Shown: positions 1-9,791, numbered from the stretch's first letter. The stretch is DNA of 64,000 nt from Methanofollis liminatans DSM 4140 (GCF_000275865.1 NZ_CM001555.1:554727-618726), one strand, 5' to 3'. The notes: generated by a model from the letters alone, not told the origin. Numbers and translations are program-made.

Positions 1-2
1 TT

Positions 3-1037
3 GCCGCACCGCGCGAGGGGATGCCCGGCATCCCTGACCTCCTCAAGCGCAACCTGGTCGTCGAGGCCGAGGAGGCCGCCTACACGATTGCGATCACCCC
101 TGCGGGGGCGGCGCTCGTCGCCTCCGGCCTCGACCTCAGGGAAGAGACCGGGACGCTGACGCGCGACCAGATCCTCTCGGGCTCGTGGCGGACGGCGAAC
201 CTCAGGCGCTACAGCCTCCAGACGCCGCCGAAGCGGATCTATCCGGGCAAGTCCCACCCGTACCAGCGGATCATCGACGAGGTCAAACGCATCCTCATGG
301 ACATGGGCTTTGTGGAGATGCGGGGCGACATCGCCCTCTCGGCCTTCTGGGACTTCGACGCCCTCTTCCAGCCGCAGGACCACCCGGCCCGCGAGATGCA
401 GGACACCTTCTACCTCGACCGCACCGAACCCCTGCCCGCGGGATGGGAGGGCGTGCGCGATATGCACGAGCACGGTGGATCGACCTCGTCGATCGGGTGG
501 GGCGGCGTCTGGGAGGCTGCAAAGGCCGAGCAGTGCGTGCTGCGCACCCACACGACCCCGCTCTCGGTCAAATATCTCATCGAGAACCCGAAGCCCCCGG
601 TGAAGGCCTTCGCCCTGGGCCGGGTCTACCGGCGCGAGGCGATCGACCCGACCCACCTGCCCGAGTTCGAGCAGCTCGAAGGGATCGTCATGGACGAGGA
701 CGTCACCTTCCGCCACCTCCTCGGCTACCTGCGCGAGTTCTACCACCGGATGGGCTTTGAGAATGTCCGCTTCCGCCCGGGCTACTTCCCGTACACCGAG
801 CCCTCGGTCGAGCCCGAGGTCTGGGTGGACGGGCTCGGCTGGGTGGAACTCGGCGGTGCCGGTGTCTTCAGGGAAGAGGTCACCGCCCCGTGGGGGATCG
901 AGGCCCCGGTGCTCGCGTGGGGGCTCGGCATCTCCCGCGTCGGCATGCTCAAACTCGGCCTGAAGGACCTCAGGCAGCTCTACCGGAGCGACATCGACTG
1001 GATCAGGGAAAGCCCGGTGATCGGGGAGGGGGAGTAA
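3..1037 (+). CDS. pheS: Phenylalanyl-tRNA synthetase alpha subunit, 5' end outside window
   Basis: Class II aminoacyl-tRNA synthetase subunit that charges tRNA-Phe with phenylalanine as an alpha2-beta2 enzyme with PheT. The reading frame is open to the window edge, so the methionine at base 21 is probably internal; archaeal PheS is about 500 residues and only about the last 345 are here. The motif 2 region ([19 protein letters not shown]) and the C-terminal motif 3 region ([19 protein letters not shown]) are both present, so the catalytic core is intact. One base separates its stop from the pheT start, so the two are certainly co-transcribed. The N-terminal tRNA-binding part cannot be judged from this window. 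Confidence 0.95.
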   Translation, partial: AAPREGMPGIPDLLKRNLVVEAEEAAYTIAITPAGAALVASGLDLREETGTLTRDQILSGSWRTANLRRYSLQTPPKRIYPGKSHPYQRIIDEVKRILMDMGFVEMRGDIALSAFWDFDALFQPQDHPAREMQDTFYLDRTEPLPAGWEGVRDMHEHGGSTSSIGWGGVWEAAKAEQCVLRTHTTPLSVKYLIENPKPPVKAFALGRVYRREAIDPTHLPEFEQLEGIVMDEDVTFRHLLGYLREFYHRMGFENVRFRPGYFPYTEPSVEPEVWVDGLGWVELGGAGVFREEVTAPWGIEAPVLAWGLGISRVGMLKLGLKDLRQLYRSDIDWIRESPVIGEGE

Positions 1038-1038
1038 C

Positions 1039-2679
1039 ATGGCAATAATCCGGCTCAACTACGAATATCTCGAACGGCTGACCGGCACCGACCGGCAGCG
1101 CATCATCGAGCGGCTGCCGATGATCGGGTCTGACGTCGAGCGCCTCCTCGATGACCACGTGGACATGGAGTTCTTCCCGAGCCGCGTCGACCTCTACTCC
1201 ACCGAGGGCGTGGCCCGCGCCATGCGCGGTTTCCTCGGGATCGAGGAGGGTCTTCCCGCGTACCCGGTCACCCCTTCGGGGATCGCCTTCTCGGTCGACC
1301 CGGCCCTCGCTGATATCAGACCGTACCTCGGTTCGGCCGTGATCCGGAACGTCCGCCTCGACGAGGCCGGGATCGAGAGCCTGATGGGGCTGCAGGAAGC
1401 GCTCCACTGGGCGCTCGGCCGGGGCCGGCGGAAGGTGGCGATCGGCGTCCACGACATGGATGCAGTCAGGCCGCCGTTCCGCTACCTGGCATCGCCGCGG
1501 GACCGCCGTTTTGTCCCGCTCGACTTTACCGAGGACCTTTCGATGGAGGAGATCCTCTCTGACCACCCGAAGGGCCGGGACTATGCCCGCCTTGTCGAGG
1601 AGTTCGACCGCTTCCCCCTCATCGTCGACGCCGACGACCGCGTGCTTTCTTTCCCGCCGATCATCAACGGCGAACTGACGCGGGTGACGACGGAGACGAG
1701 AAACATCCTGCTCGACTGCACCGGCACCGACGAGCGCGCCGTGCGGATGGCGGCGAACATCATCTGCACCGCCCTTGCCGAGGCGGGGGCGACGATCGAG
1801 AGCGTCGATATAGACGGCACGCCATACCCCGACCTCTCCCCTGTCGAGCGGATCGTGAGCGTGGCCGACTGCGCCCGCCTGCTCGGCCTCGATATCGACG
1901 CGGAGGAGATGGCCGCTCTCCTGCGGAAGATGCGCTTCGGCGCCGAACCCCTCCCTGACGGCCGCGTCAGGGTGCTGGTGCCGCCGTACCGCGCCGATAT
2001 CATGCACGACTGGGACCTCTTCGAGGACGTCGCCGTCGCCTACGGCTACGACCGCTTCGACGCCGCCCTTCCGAGGACCTTCACCACCGGCAGGGAGCAC
2101 CCGATCTCGGCCCTCGAGCGGACGGTCCGCACCATCTTCACCGGCCTGGGCTACCTCGAGGTGCTGCCCTTCACGCTCACCTCGGAGAAACTGCTGTACG
2201 AGCGGATGGGCCGTGCGCCTTCGCCCGACGTCCTGCCGGTGGCAAAACCGATCACCGAGGATCAGAGCGTGGTGCGCACCCACATCCTCCCCCTGCTCAT
2301 GGAGACCCTCCAGATCAACCGCCACCGCGAACTCCCGCAGCAGATCTTTGCGACCGGCGACGTGATCCGGGGATATGCAACGATGCAGACCGTTGCCGCC
2401 GTCTCGATCCACGCAGGCGCAGATTTCTCCGAGGCCTATGCGACGATGGACGCCCTCTGCCGGGAGTGCGGCCTCTCGCCTGAGTTCTCCGAATCCGCCG
2501 ATCCGGCGTTCATCGACGGCCGTCGCGGCGACGTCGTCGTGAACGGAAAAATAGTCGGGGTCTTCGGCGAGATCCACCCCGAGGTGCTCACCGCCTTCTC
2601 CCTTGAGCACCCGGTGGCGGCGCTCGAACTCGACCTTACAGCCGTACCGGGATACCCCGTGCGGCCAGGTACTCCTTGA
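1039..2679 (+). CDS. pheT: Phenylalanyl-tRNA synthetase beta subunit
   Basis: Non-catalytic partner of PheS, 546 residues, the size usual for the short archaeal/eukaryotic type beta subunit, which lacks the extra modules of the bacterial form. The start follows the pheS stop by one base. The N-terminal B1-like part reads [13 protein letters not shown], the B3/4 region lies near residues 80-260, and a B5-like section ([19 protein letters not shown]) lies near residues 313-331, followed by the catalytic-like core. Its 3' end overlaps the 3' end of hisF on the other strand by 44 bases, an unusually long convergent overlap. Confidence 0.96.
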   Translation: MAIIRLNYEYLERLTGTDRQRIIERLPMIGSDVERLLDDHVDMEFFPSRVDLYSTEGVARAMRGFLGIEEGLPAYPVTPSGIAFSVDPALADIRPYLGSAVIRNVRLDEAGIESLMGLQEALHWALGRGRRKVAIGVHDMDAVRPPFRYLASPRDRRFVPLDFTEDLSMEEILSDHPKGRDYARLVEEFDRFPLIVDADDRVLSFPPIINGELTRVTTETRNILLDCTGTDERAVRMAANIICTALAEAGATIESVDIDGTPYPDLSPVERIVSVADCARLLGLDIDAEEMAALLRKMRFGAEPLPDGRVRVLVPPYRADIMHDWDLFEDVAVAYGYDRFDAALPRTFTTGREHPISALERTVRTIFTGLGYLEVLPFTLTSEKLLYERMGRAPSPDVLPVAKPITEDQSVVRTHILPLLMETLQINRHRELPQQIFATGDVIRGYATMQTVAAVSIHAGADFSEAYATMDALCRECGLSPEFSESADPAFIDGRRGDVVVNGKIVGVFGEIHPEVLTAFSLEHPVAALELDLTAVPGYPVRPGTP

Positions 2680-3442
2680 CCTGCCTGACCGTGAACTCGC
2701 CGTAATGGAAGACGCTTGCCGCAAGGCAGGCGTCCGCTTTTCCCTGGACGAACCCGTCGTAAAAGTGTTCGAGCGTCCCGACGCCGCCGCTCGCGATCAC
2801 CGGGATGCCGACGCCCTCCGAGATGGCGCGGGTGATCGGGATGTCGAACCCCTCTTTTGTGCCGTCGGTCTCCATGCTGGTCAGGAGGATCTCGCCGGCC
2901 CCGCGCTCCTCGACCTCCTTTGCCCACCTGACCGCGTCGATCCCGGTCGGGTGCGATCCGCCCATCGTCACCACCTCGTACCAGACCTCGCGGCCGTCGG
3001 CGAGGACCACCGGCGTCTTCCCCTCCTGCATCACGGGGTTCGCCCTGACATCGATCGCCACGACGATGCACTGCGTCCCGAACCGCGCCGCCGCACGGTC
3101 GATGAGGGATGGGTCGGTGACGGCGCTCGTATTGATCGAGACCTTGTCGGCCCCGGCCCGCAACGTCTGCTGGATATCGTCGACGCTCCTGATCCCGCCG
3201 CCGACGGTGAGCGGGAGGAAGAGCTGGTCGGCCGCGCGCTCGATCACCGAGAGGATCGTGCCGCGGTTCTCCTTCGATGCGGTGATGTCCAGAAAGACCA
3301 CCTCGTCGGCTCCCTGTTCGTTGTAGCGCGCTGCGAGCTCCACCGGGTCGCCGGCGTCCCTGAGCCCCTCGAAGTGCGTCCCCTTTACGACCCTGCCGTC
3401 CTTGATGTCGAGGCAGGGGATGATCCGTCTGGTGAGTGCCAT
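2636..3442 (-). CDS. hisF: Imidazole glycerol phosphate synthase cyclase subunit HisF
   Basis: Cyclase subunit that uses ammonia from HisH to turn PRFAR into imidazole glycerol phosphate and AICAR, linking histidine and purine synthesis. A complete 268-residue (beta-alpha)8 barrel: N-terminal [17 protein letters not shown] carries the first catalytic aspartate (D12), and the second is in [10 protein letters not shown] around residue 130. Phosphate-binding glycine loops (VGGGIRS and IASGGVGT) are intact. No other his gene is in the window, so it stands alone here. The C-terminal codons are shared antisense with the end of pheT. Confidence 0.96.
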   Translation of the reverse strand: MALTRRIIPCLDIKDGRVVKGTHFEGLRDAGDPVELAARYNEQGADEVVFLDITASKENRGTILSVIERAADQLFLPLTVGGGIRSVDDIQQTLRAGADKVSINTSAVTDPSLIDRAAARFGTQCIVVAIDVRANPVMQEGKTPVVLADGREVWYEVVTMGGSHPTGIDAVRWAKEVEERGAGEILLTSMETDGTKEGFDIPITRAISEGVGIPVIASGGVGTLEHFYDGFVQGKADACLAASVFHYGEFTVRQVKEYLAARGIPVRL

Positions 3443-3554
3443 GCGAAGTTTCTCTGGCGGCCGGGATTATCAGCGTTTGGGAGGGGTCGGCGGGTTTTGC
3501 GCACCCTTGAAGTGCTCGGCGTCCAATGATATGGGAGGAGGCTGTGGCAACCAT

Positions 3555-4781
3555 ATGACGACAGGCCAGCAGAAGATGGACTGGGCCAGGCAGTATATGC
3601 CGGTGCTCAGGAGCATTCGAGAGGAATTCGAGAGAGAAAAGCCGCTTGCGGGCGTGACCATCGGGATGGCCCTGCACGTGGAGGCGAAGACCGCCGTCCT
3701 GGTCGAGACCCTTGCGGCCGGCGGGGCCGAGGTGTACATCACCGGCTGCAACCCCCTCTCCACGCAGGACGATGTGGCAGAGGCCCTGAATCAGGTTAAG
3801 GGCGTGCACTGCTATGCGAAACGCGCCTGCTCCAACGAGGAGTACTACGCGGCGATCAACCGGGTGCTCGACGCCCGTCCCTCGATCACGATCGACGACG
3901 GCATGGACCTGATCTTCGAGATCCACACCCGCAGACAGGACGTCCTCGACGGCGTCGTCGGCGGGTGCGAGGAGACGACGACCGGGATCCACCGTCTCCG
4001 CTCGATGGCGGCTGAAGGGGCCCTGAAGTTCCCGGTGATCGCCGTGAACGACACCCCGATGAAGCGTCACTTCGACAATGTCCACGGCACCGGCGAGAGC
4101 TCGCTCTCGTCGATCATGGTGACCACGAACTGCCTGCTTGCGGGCAAGCACCTCGTCGTCGCCGGCTACGGTTTCTGCGGCCGCGGCGTGGCGCGGAAGG
4201 CCCGCGGCCTTGGTGCCCAGGTGATCGTCACCGAGGTAGACCCAAGGCGTGCGCTTGAGGCGCATATGGAGGGCTTTGTCGTGATGCCGATGGACGAGGC
4301 GGCGAAGGTCGGCGAGATCTTCATCACCACCACGGGAAACACCTCCATCCTGACCGAACGGCACTTCGCCCTGATGCAGAGCGGGGCGATCCTCTCCAAT
4401 GCCGGGCACTTCAACGTCGAGATCGATGTGAAGTGGCTGGAGGAGCACGCCGACGCCATCGAGCGCCGGGACGGGATCGACACCTACGATATTTTCGGGA
4501 AGCAGATCCACGTCCTGGCCGAGGGGCGCCTGGTCAACCTGGCAACGCCGAAGGGGATGGGTCACCCGATCGAGGTGATGGACCTCTCCTTCGCCCTTCA
4601 GGCGCTCTCGGCCCGGTACATGGTCGAGCATGGAAAGGACCTCGTCCCGGGCGTGTACGACGTCCCGAACGCCATCGACGAGGAGGTGGCGGAGAGAAAA
4701 CTTGCCGCCCTCGGGATCGCGATCGACTCGCTCAGCGAGGAGCAGACGCACTATATGTCTGCCTGGAATATCGGCACATAA
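3555..4781 (+). CDS. ahcY: Adenosylhomocysteinase-family hydrolase (S-adenosyl- or S-inosylhomocysteine hydrolase)
   Basis: NAD-dependent hydrolase of the S-adenosylhomocysteine hydrolase family, 408 residues. The NAD-binding Rossmann segment GYGFCGRGVARKARGLGAQ and the following VTEVDPRRALEAHMEGF are clear, as are the substrate-domain motifs EAKTAVLVETL and VNDTPMKRHFDN. The frame is open further upstream into hisF, but the ATG at 3555 after a GGAGGAGG stretch begins at the conserved part. In methanogens the characterised homologue (Methanocaldococcus) acts on S-inosylhomocysteine after deamination, so the real substrate here may be SIH rather than SAH; the sequence alone does not decide. 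Confidence 0.93.
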   Translation: MTTGQQKMDWARQYMPVLRSIREEFEREKPLAGVTIGMALHVEAKTAVLVETLAAGGAEVYITGCNPLSTQDDVAEALNQVKGVHCYAKRACSNEEYYAAINRVLDARPSITIDDGMDLIFEIHTRRQDVLDGVVGGCEETTTGIHRLRSMAAEGALKFPVIAVNDTPMKRHFDNVHGTGESSLSSIMVTTNCLLAGKHLVVAGYGFCGRGVARKARGLGAQVIVTEVDPRRALEAHMEGFVVMPMDEAAKVGEIFITTTGNTSILTERHFALMQSGAILSNAGHFNVEIDVKWLEEHADAIERRDGIDTYDIFGKQIHVLAEGRLVNLATPKGMGHPIEVMDLSFALQALSARYMVEHGKDLVPGVYDVPNAIDEEVAERKLAALGIAIDSLSEEQTHYMSAWNIGT

Positions 4782-4792
4782 TTATTGTGTGG

Positions 4793-4812
4793 GGTTTTTC
4801 TCCCCTTTTTTC
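4793..4812 (+). terminator. T-rich terminator after the homocysteine hydrolase gene
   Basis: Two runs of five and six T residues separated by a C-rich stretch lie about 15-30 bases after the stop codon of the hydrolase. Oligo-T tracts are the usual transcription stop signal in Euryarchaeota. Confidence 0.5.
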
Positions 4813-4912
4813 TGGCGCCTCATAATCGCCTGCCCTGCCTTCAGGGGAGTGTCGATGAGGTTCAAAACCGATGCCTGGTTGGTTTCCCCCAGAAATCTGA
4901 TCATAGCATACA

Positions 4913-4944
4913 CATTTCCATTGTTCCACCCTGAAATGGAAATG
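4913..4944. promoter_or_regulatory. Inverted repeat directly upstream of a TATA box
   Basis: CATTTCCATT at 4913-4922 and its exact reverse complement AATGGAAATG at 4935-4944 are separated by 12 bases. A TATA-like element (TATTATATC, about 4946-4954) follows at once, some 30 bases before the next start codon. A perfect 10-base inverted repeat touching the BRE/TATA region is a good candidate for an operator controlling the DUF2769/rubredoxin-GltS pair. No regulator is identified. Confidence 0.45.
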
Positions 4945-4985
4945 GTATTATATCGTGAAGATTATGATCGGTCGGGGGACTGGAA

Positions 4986-5237
4986 ATGGAGCAGACTGAG
5001 TTGTCCATGGAAGAGAAGAAGCAGATGGTTCTTTCGATGTGCATCTGCAAGACATGCCCGAGCTGGAAGGAGTGCGGCGAGCCCGGAGGTTTCTGTTTTC
5101 CCTTGATTGGTAAAAGCAGGTGCATCGATGAGGAGAAGGGGTGTATCTGCGGCGGGTGTCCGGTTTACTCAGAAATGGGGCTTTCTCACATCTATTACTG
5201 TCTTCTGGGTTCGGAAAAAGAACAGTCGGGCGTTTGA
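4986..5237 (+). CDS. Cysteine-rich DUF2769-type small protein
   Basis: An 83-residue protein with nine cysteines arranged as CICKTCPSWKEC, GGFCF, RCIDEEKGCICGGCPV and YYC. The pattern and the GKSRC / GCICGGCPV wording match the archaeal DUF2769 family, which is common in methanogens and of unknown function. The cysteine spacing suggests bound zinc or an iron-sulfur cluster. It lies 18 bases ahead of the rubredoxin-glutamate-synthase fusion and is probably co-transcribed with it, so a redox role is plausible but inferred. Confidence 0.75.
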   Translation: MEQTELSMEEKKQMVLSMCICKTCPSWKECGEPGGFCFPLIGKSRCIDEEKGCICGGCPVYSEMGLSHIYYCLLGSEKEQSGV

Positions 5238-5255
5238 GATCAGGAAGGTGTCGAA

Positions 5256-6740
5256 ATGGTGAGATATCGGTGTAATGTCTGTCAGGTCTTCGAGTACGAT
5301 CCCGCCAGGGGTGACTCTGTGACCGGCATCCCCCCGGGTACGAAACCTGGAGATTTTCCTGACGATTGGCAGTGCCCCATCTGCCGCTCTAACCACTCCC
5401 ACCTGAAGCCGCTGGAGGACCAGCAGGTGAAGGTGTCGGAGCAGACGATCATCTGCCCTGTCTGCGGCGCCGAACACAGGATCACCGTCTCCCATATGGG
5501 GCGTGGGTATGTGGAGGGCTACCTCGGGGGGTGGAAACGCGAGAATGACGACCTTGAGGTTCAGATGGCCAGGATCCACCGTATCGCCGCGACAGGTGAA
5601 TCGATCGTCGAACCGATGCGCACCCGCCGGCCGGTCATATCCTGGGACGATATCCTGATCATGGGTGCGCAGCTTGCCCGCCTTCCTCTCAACGACGGTG
5701 AACCGGTGAACACCAGGACTGTGATCGGGCCTGGAGCCGATCACCCCCTTGTAATTGAAACCCCCATCTACATCACTCATATGTCCTTTGGGGCCCTTTC
5801 CAGGGAGATAAAGGTGGCCCTGGCCAGAGGGAGCGCCGCAGTGGGAACCGCCATGTGCTCGGGTGAGGGAGGGATCCTGGAGGAATCCCTTGAGGCCTCG
5901 TACCGCTACATTTTTGAATATGTCCCGAACCGTTACAGCGCAACCCCGGAAAACCTGCGGCGTGTGGATGCTGTCGAGCTCAAGATCGGGCAGTCCACAA
6001 AGCCCGGGATGGGCGCCCATCTCCCTGCGGAGAAGGTCACCGAGGAGATCGCAGCGATCCGGGGTTTCCCACCAGGGGTTGACATCGCCAGCCCTGCCCG
6101 TTTCGAGGAGATAAGAGATGCCGGCAGCCTGAAAAAGATCGTTTCTGATCTCAGGGAGGCGACAGGAGGCAGGCCAATCGGGATCAAACTGGCGGCCGGG
6201 CAGATCGAGGCCGATATGGCGGTCGCCGTTGCGGCAGGACCCGACTTTATCACCATTGACGGCCGGCCGGGAGCGACCGCGGCCAGCCCCCTCTTTATCA
6301 AGGACGCCACCTCAGTACCAACTCCGTTTGCCCTCTACAGGGCCAGGAAGTTCCTGGACCGGCACGGCGTCGAGGACGTCTCGCTGGTGATCACCGGGGG
6401 CCTGCGAGTGTCGTCTGACTTTGCAAAGGCTATCGCCATGGGTGCCGACGCCGTGGCGATCGGGACCGCAGCCCTGATGGCCTGTGCATGCCAGCAGTAC
6501 CGCCTCTGCAACACGGGGAAGTGCCCCGTGGGGGTGACCACGCAGGATCCCCTGCTCAGGGAGCGGCTGCGGATCGACATCTCGGCCCGGCAGCTGGAGA
6601 ATTTCCTGCGGGTCTCTACGGCTGAACTCAGGGATTTCGCGCGCCTCACCGGCCACGACGATGTCCATGCCCTCTCAACCCGGGATCTCTGCACCGCGAA
6701 CTCGGAGATATCGAACTACACTGAGATCGGGCATGTGTGA
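5256..6740 (+). CDS. Rubredoxin fused to archaeal glutamate-synthase FMN domain
   Basis: A 494-residue fusion. Residues 1-50 are a rubredoxin ([17 protein letters not shown] and later [11 protein letters not shown], four iron-binding cysteines). A second pair of cysteines follows ([10 protein letters not shown], about residues 65-75). From about residue 130 it is the FMN-binding central domain of glutamate synthase, with [45 protein letters not shown] and a cluster-type cysteine stretch ([17 protein letters not shown]). No glutamine amidotransferase domain is present, as usual for archaeal GltB-domain proteins. Rubredoxin probably supplies electrons to the FMN; whether the product is glutamate is not proven by sequence. 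Upstream DUF2769 is its likely operon partner. Confidence 0.9.
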   Translation: MVRYRCNVCQVFEYDPARGDSVTGIPPGTKPGDFPDDWQCPICRSNHSHLKPLEDQQVKVSEQTIICPVCGAEHRITVSHMGRGYVEGYLGGWKRENDDLEVQMARIHRIAATGESIVEPMRTRRPVISWDDILIMGAQLARLPLNDGEPVNTRTVIGPGADHPLVIETPIYITHMSFGALSREIKVALARGSAAVGTAMCSGEGGILEESLEASYRYIFEYVPNRYSATPENLRRVDAVELKIGQSTKPGMGAHLPAEKVTEEIAAIRGFPPGVDIASPARFEEIRDAGSLKKIVSDLREATGGRPIGIKLAAGQIEADMAVAVAAGPDFITIDGRPGATAASPLFIKDATSVPTPFALYRARKFLDRHGVEDVSLVITGGLRVSSDFAKAIAMGADAVAIGTAALMACACQQYRLCNTGKCPVGVTTQDPLLRERLRIDISARQLENFLRVSTAELRDFARLTGHDDVHALSTRDLCTANSEISNYTEIGHV

Positions 6741-7049
6741 AGGGCCCGGGAACCGATCTGATAGGATGAAACGCAGGGGATCGGTATTGCTCTCTCCCAT
6801 CTCCGGGAAGATCCTCTCCTGGAGGAACGGGGGCTGTCAGCATAATGAACGTGCATCTCTGTATCGCCAACGGTGAGGTGAGCGGGTATCCCCCGCCCAA
6901 AGATCTTCGGGTTTCTTCGCCAGAGCAGAAGAACGCGGATCCTGCAGAATACTCGGTGGAGGAATATGTCCTGCAACTCAATGGGGCCGTGACCCGGTCG
7001 GCGTGCCGCTGTGCATCAGAATCGTTACCAGAGGTTTTGATCTGTTCCC
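6741..7049. other. Intergenic stretch, possible decayed coding remnant
   Basis: About 310 bases between two convergent genes. No RNA gene or convincing full ORF is seen. A plus-strand frame from 6845 (MNVHLCIANGEVSGYPPPKD) reads like protein for about 50 codons and is then continued in another frame by a second protein-like stretch (WGRDPVGVPLCIRIVTRG, about 6980-7035). This could be a frameshifted relic of a small gene, but I recognise no family. Confidence 0.25.
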
Positions 7050-7898
7050 TCAGGGCTGCTCCTCTTCCCGCACGCAGAAGAGGTACTCCTGCGCCCACCC
7101 GGCATATGCCCCGAAGTGCTCCCGCGCAAACCCGGCGATCAGGTCGTATTCGCGGCAGGTCATGGTTTTGTCTTCCGGGAGGTCAGGCAGGTAGTGGCGG
7201 CGCATCATCCGCCTGATGTGCACGTCCACCGGAAAGGCCTCGTATTTCTCGAAGGCGAAGAGGAGAATGCAGTCGGCGGCCTTCGGGCCGACGCCCGGGA
7301 ACCTGAGGAGTTCACGCCTCGCCTCCCCGTAGGGAAGGGCAGCGACCCTCTCCGCCCATCCCGGATCCTCTGCGCAGAGCGCCGCCGTGGCGCAGGCGTA
7401 TGGCGCCCGATAGCCGAGCACGCACCCCCGCATCTCGCCCTCGCTACAGGGGGCGAGGGCTGCAGCGTCGGGAAAGGCGCTGACACCGCCCGGCAGGCGC
7501 CTGCCGTAGCGTTCGGCAATCAGGGCGATGCGCTTTTTTATCGTCGGAATATTGGTGTTTGTGGCGCAGATATACGAGATCAGGGTCTCGAAGGGCTCTT
7601 GCCGCAGGATGCGCAGTCCCGGGCAGCGCCCGATCGCCGCGTGGATCCGGGGGTCGCGGTCGACCGAAGAGAGGATCGCCGGGAGATCGAGGTCGAGGGC
7701 GAAGTAGCGGCGGATGAATGGTTCGTCGGCACCGGAAAAGAGAAGTCTCTCCCCGTCCTGCCTGATCCCGATCGCATGATCGCCGGCGACGCCGTACCAG
7801 GTTCCGTCAACCTTCTCCCACCGGAACGCCTGCCCGCAGCCAAGGGTGGCGTCAAGGTTGAACGGATTGCCCGGGCCGAGCCTGAGTGCTTTTTCCAT
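7050..7898 (-). CDS. ogg: 8-oxoguanine DNA glycosylase, OGG1 type
   Basis: Base-excision repair glycosylase/AP lyase, 282 residues. The N-terminal domain (PFNLDATLGCGQAFRWEKVDGTWYG, residues about 11-35) is the OGG N-domain. The helix-hairpin-helix GPD motif is LLRFPGVGPKAADCILLFAF followed by FPVDVHIRRMM; the lysine in GPKAADC and the aspartate in VDVH are the expected catalytic pair. The QEPFETLISYICATNTNI helix is also typical. The frame continues upstream, but the start at 7898 gives the normal family N-terminus. It sits just downstream of nifB on the same strand, 17 bases apart. Confidence 0.92.
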   Translation of the reverse strand: MEKALRLGPGNPFNLDATLGCGQAFRWEKVDGTWYGVAGDHAIGIRQDGERLLFSGADEPFIRRYFALDLDLPAILSSVDRDPRIHAAIGRCPGLRILRQEPFETLISYICATNTNIPTIKKRIALIAERYGRRLPGGVSAFPDAAALAPCSEGEMRGCVLGYRAPYACATAALCAEDPGWAERVAALPYGEARRELLRFPGVGPKAADCILLFAFEKYEAFPVDVHIRRMMRRHYLPDLPEDKTMTCREYDLIAGFAREHFGAYAGWAQEYLFCVREEEQP

Positions 7899-7915
7899 TA
7901 AAAAAGAGGATTGTT

Positions 7916-8833
7916 TTATTTCCTGCTGCAGCCTGAGTAGACGTTGGCCTGGACGTCCTGCCCCAGTTTGCCGATCGCGTCCGAACGGCAGCGGGCGCAG
8001 TGGCGCATCTGCTTGATATAAGGGGCGCACCGATCCTGCATCGCTTTTTTCTCCGCAGCAGTCGGCGGCACGACCTCGGCGAACTTGTACTGCGGGATCA
8101 GCGGGATGAGGTTGAAGGAGAACGCGCCCATTTCACCTACTTTCTTTGCGATATCGACGATATGGTCATCGTTGACCCCGGGAATATAGACGCAGTTCAC
8201 CTTCACGAACATCTTTCTCTCGACGGCCATCCTGATCCCCTCGAGCTGATTTTTCAGGAGGATCTCGGCAGCTTCCCGGCCGGTGTAATGCTTGCCATGG
8301 TAGTTCACGAACGAGTAGATCTTCTCGCCGACGGCCGGATCGACGGCATTGAGCGTGACGGTCACGTTGCCGACGCCGTATTTCTGGAGTTCATCGATCT
8401 TCTCAGGGAGCAGGAGGCCGTTCGTTGAGATGCACATGATCAGGTGGGGGAACTCCTCGTGGACCAGCCTCAGGGTCTCGAAAGTTTCCGGGTTTGCGAG
8501 GGGTTCGCCGGGCCCGGCGATCCCGATCACCTTCACGTAGGGGTAGTCCTGGATCACCTTTCTGACCAGTTCTATCGTTTCCTGCGGGGAGAGGACCTTT
8601 GAGGTGACGCCCGGTCGGCTCTCGTTCACGCAGTCGAAGTCCCGCACGCAGTAGTTGCACTGGATGTTGCAGTGCGGGGCCACCGGCAGGTGGCAGCGCC
8701 CGAAGGTGTGGCAGGCTGTCTCCGAATAGCAGGGGTGCTCCTGGATCTTGCGCAGCTGTTCAGGGTCGTAGGGCACCTCCCGATCCCCGACCGTTGCCGT
8801 CCTGTACTCATTTTCCGCCATGGCAAACAACAC
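7916..8833 (-). CDS. nifB: NifB-like radical SAM protein (short form)
   Basis: Radical SAM enzyme of about 300 residues carrying the NifB signature HLPVAPHCNIQCNYCVRDFD followed by CVNESRPGVTSKVL. The CxxxCxxC here is CNIQCNYC. Further conserved pieces are GIAGPGEPLANPETF and the C-terminal cysteine region CARCRSDAIGKLGQD. The length corresponds to the stand-alone methanogen NifB without the NifX-like domain; in diazotrophs NifB builds the 8Fe-9S-C precursor of the nitrogenase cofactor. No nifHDK genes are in this window, so its partner system is not visible. Start ambiguity: methionines lie at codons 1 and 5 (MLFAMAENEY), and the second (8821) is equally possible. Confidence 0.88.
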   Translation of the reverse strand: MLFAMAENEYRTATVGDREVPYDPEQLRKIQEHPCYSETACHTFGRCHLPVAPHCNIQCNYCVRDFDCVNESRPGVTSKVLSPQETIELVRKVIQDYPYVKVIGIAGPGEPLANPETFETLRLVHEEFPHLIMCISTNGLLLPEKIDELQKYGVGNVTVTLNAVDPAVGEKIYSFVNYHGKHYTGREAAEILLKNQLEGIRMAVERKMFVKVNCVYIPGVNDDHIVDIAKKVGEMGAFSFNLIPLIPQYKFAEVVPPTAAEKKAMQDRCAPYIKQMRHCARCRSDAIGKLGQDVQANVYSGCSRK

Positions 8834-8923
8834 ACTATACTCTCCCCCGCTCTTATATTACAGTTCGGTTGGTGCACCGGCGGCGAAGGAACCCTAATAA
8901 GGCAGGGCGGTGCATTCGCGTTC

Positions 8924-9436
8924 ATGTATCCATCCAGGACGGCATCTCTGGTGATCCTGATCTTCCTGACCGCCCTTGCTGCGGGCTGCGCATCCTCACC
9001 TGGCGGCGGGGAGACCGTGACTCCTGAGGCCACCATCCCGCCGTCGCCCACACCAGAGCCCGTGGACAGTCCGGTGATCGTCTCCGATCCCCGCCTCTCC
9101 CCTATGGCAATCACTCTGACGGCATCCGAAATGAGCGACGGCACCGGTGTCTATCTCACGCTCATCATCGATCCGAAGGGTGCGGCGATCGCCCGGAACG
9201 GCGTTCCTGTGATCGCCACCTTCTTCGCCTACAACACCGTCGAGGAGGCCGGGGGCTTCGTGCCTGAATCGGTTGACGAGGTCCGTTCGGTGGGTCTGCC
9301 GTACCGGAGCGTCTCCGATACCATCTATGATGCCCCGGTCAGTTTCAGGGCCTCGCTCCCGGCCGAATCCGAGCACAAAAATCTGGATATCGGAAAAGAA
9401 TATGTATATGGAGTTTTCGTGAACATAAGAGATTGA
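8924..9436 (+). CDS. Secreted lipoprotein of unknown function
   Basis: A 170-residue protein starting MYPSRTASLVILIFL with a signal sequence ending in a lipobox (LTALAAGC), followed by a Pro/Thr/Glu-rich linker and a beta-rich domain (AITLTASEMSDGTGVYLTL, about residues 60-80). No catalytic motif is recognised. It probably sits on the outer face of the membrane, anchored by the cysteine near position 21. It is divergent from nifB and stops just before a small winged-helix gene on the other strand. Function unknown. Confidence 0.8.
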   Translation: MYPSRTASLVILIFLTALAAGCASSPGGGETVTPEATIPPSPTPEPVDSPVIVSDPRLSPMAITLTASEMSDGTGVYLTLIIDPKGAAIARNGVPVIATFFAYNTVEEAGGFVPESVDEVRSVGLPYRSVSDTIYDAPVSFRASLPAESEHKNLDIGKEYVYGVFVNIRD

Positions 9437-9443
9437 GAGATTT

Positions 9444-9710
9444 TCAGGTGTCGCACCCGGGCATCTTCGTCTCCTGGAAGATCACTCTGCCCTTTGCCGT
9501 GAGGGCGACCGAAGTGAAGAGGTAGGGTTCTGACGAGGCGCGGATGTGGAGGTCCACCGCTCCCATTCTTTCCAGCTCCCTGACCGCCGTGTTCACCTCA
9601 TTTGGTGGGAGGGCGGTCATGGCACTGAGTTCTTTTCCTGTGTACTGACGCATTATACCGCCGACAAGGGCGTACATGATTTTTTCAGCGTTTTTTCCCA
9701 TTTTTTCCAT
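9444..9710 (-). CDS. Small winged-helix DNA-binding protein
   Basis: An 88-residue protein whose core (GKELSAMTALPPNEVNTAVRELERMGAV) has the helix-turn-helix plus wing layout of MarR/ArsR-like archaeal regulators; ALTAKGRVIFQE is a typical C-terminal wing and helix. The gene is divergent from tupA with about 160 bases between them, so it may regulate the tungstate transporter, though this is only inferred from position. No effector-binding domain is visible. Confidence 0.7.
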   Translation of the reverse strand: MEKMGKNAEKIMYALVGGIMRQYTGKELSAMTALPPNEVNTAVRELERMGAVDLHIRASSEPYLFTSVALTAKGRVIFQETKMPGCDT

Positions 9711-9791
9711 GATTATCCTCGGGGGTGATCAGATGCACTCGATATTGCCCCGAAATTAATAAACCTTCGTATCATGGGTCGGGGAGACCAT

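Noticed and set aside
1003..2724. 573-codon minus-strand ORF opposite pheT
   Set aside because: Antisense shadow of pheT caused by high GC; no family features and low-complexity composition.
2436..4751. 771-codon minus-strand ORF across hisF and the hydrolase
   Set aside because: Runs antisense to one gene and out of frame with another; composition is Arg/Gly/His-rich as expected of a GC-rich shadow.
6646..7098. 150-codon minus-strand ORF at the end of the rubredoxin fusion
   Set aside because: Overlaps the fusion gene and has no recognisable motif or ribosome site.
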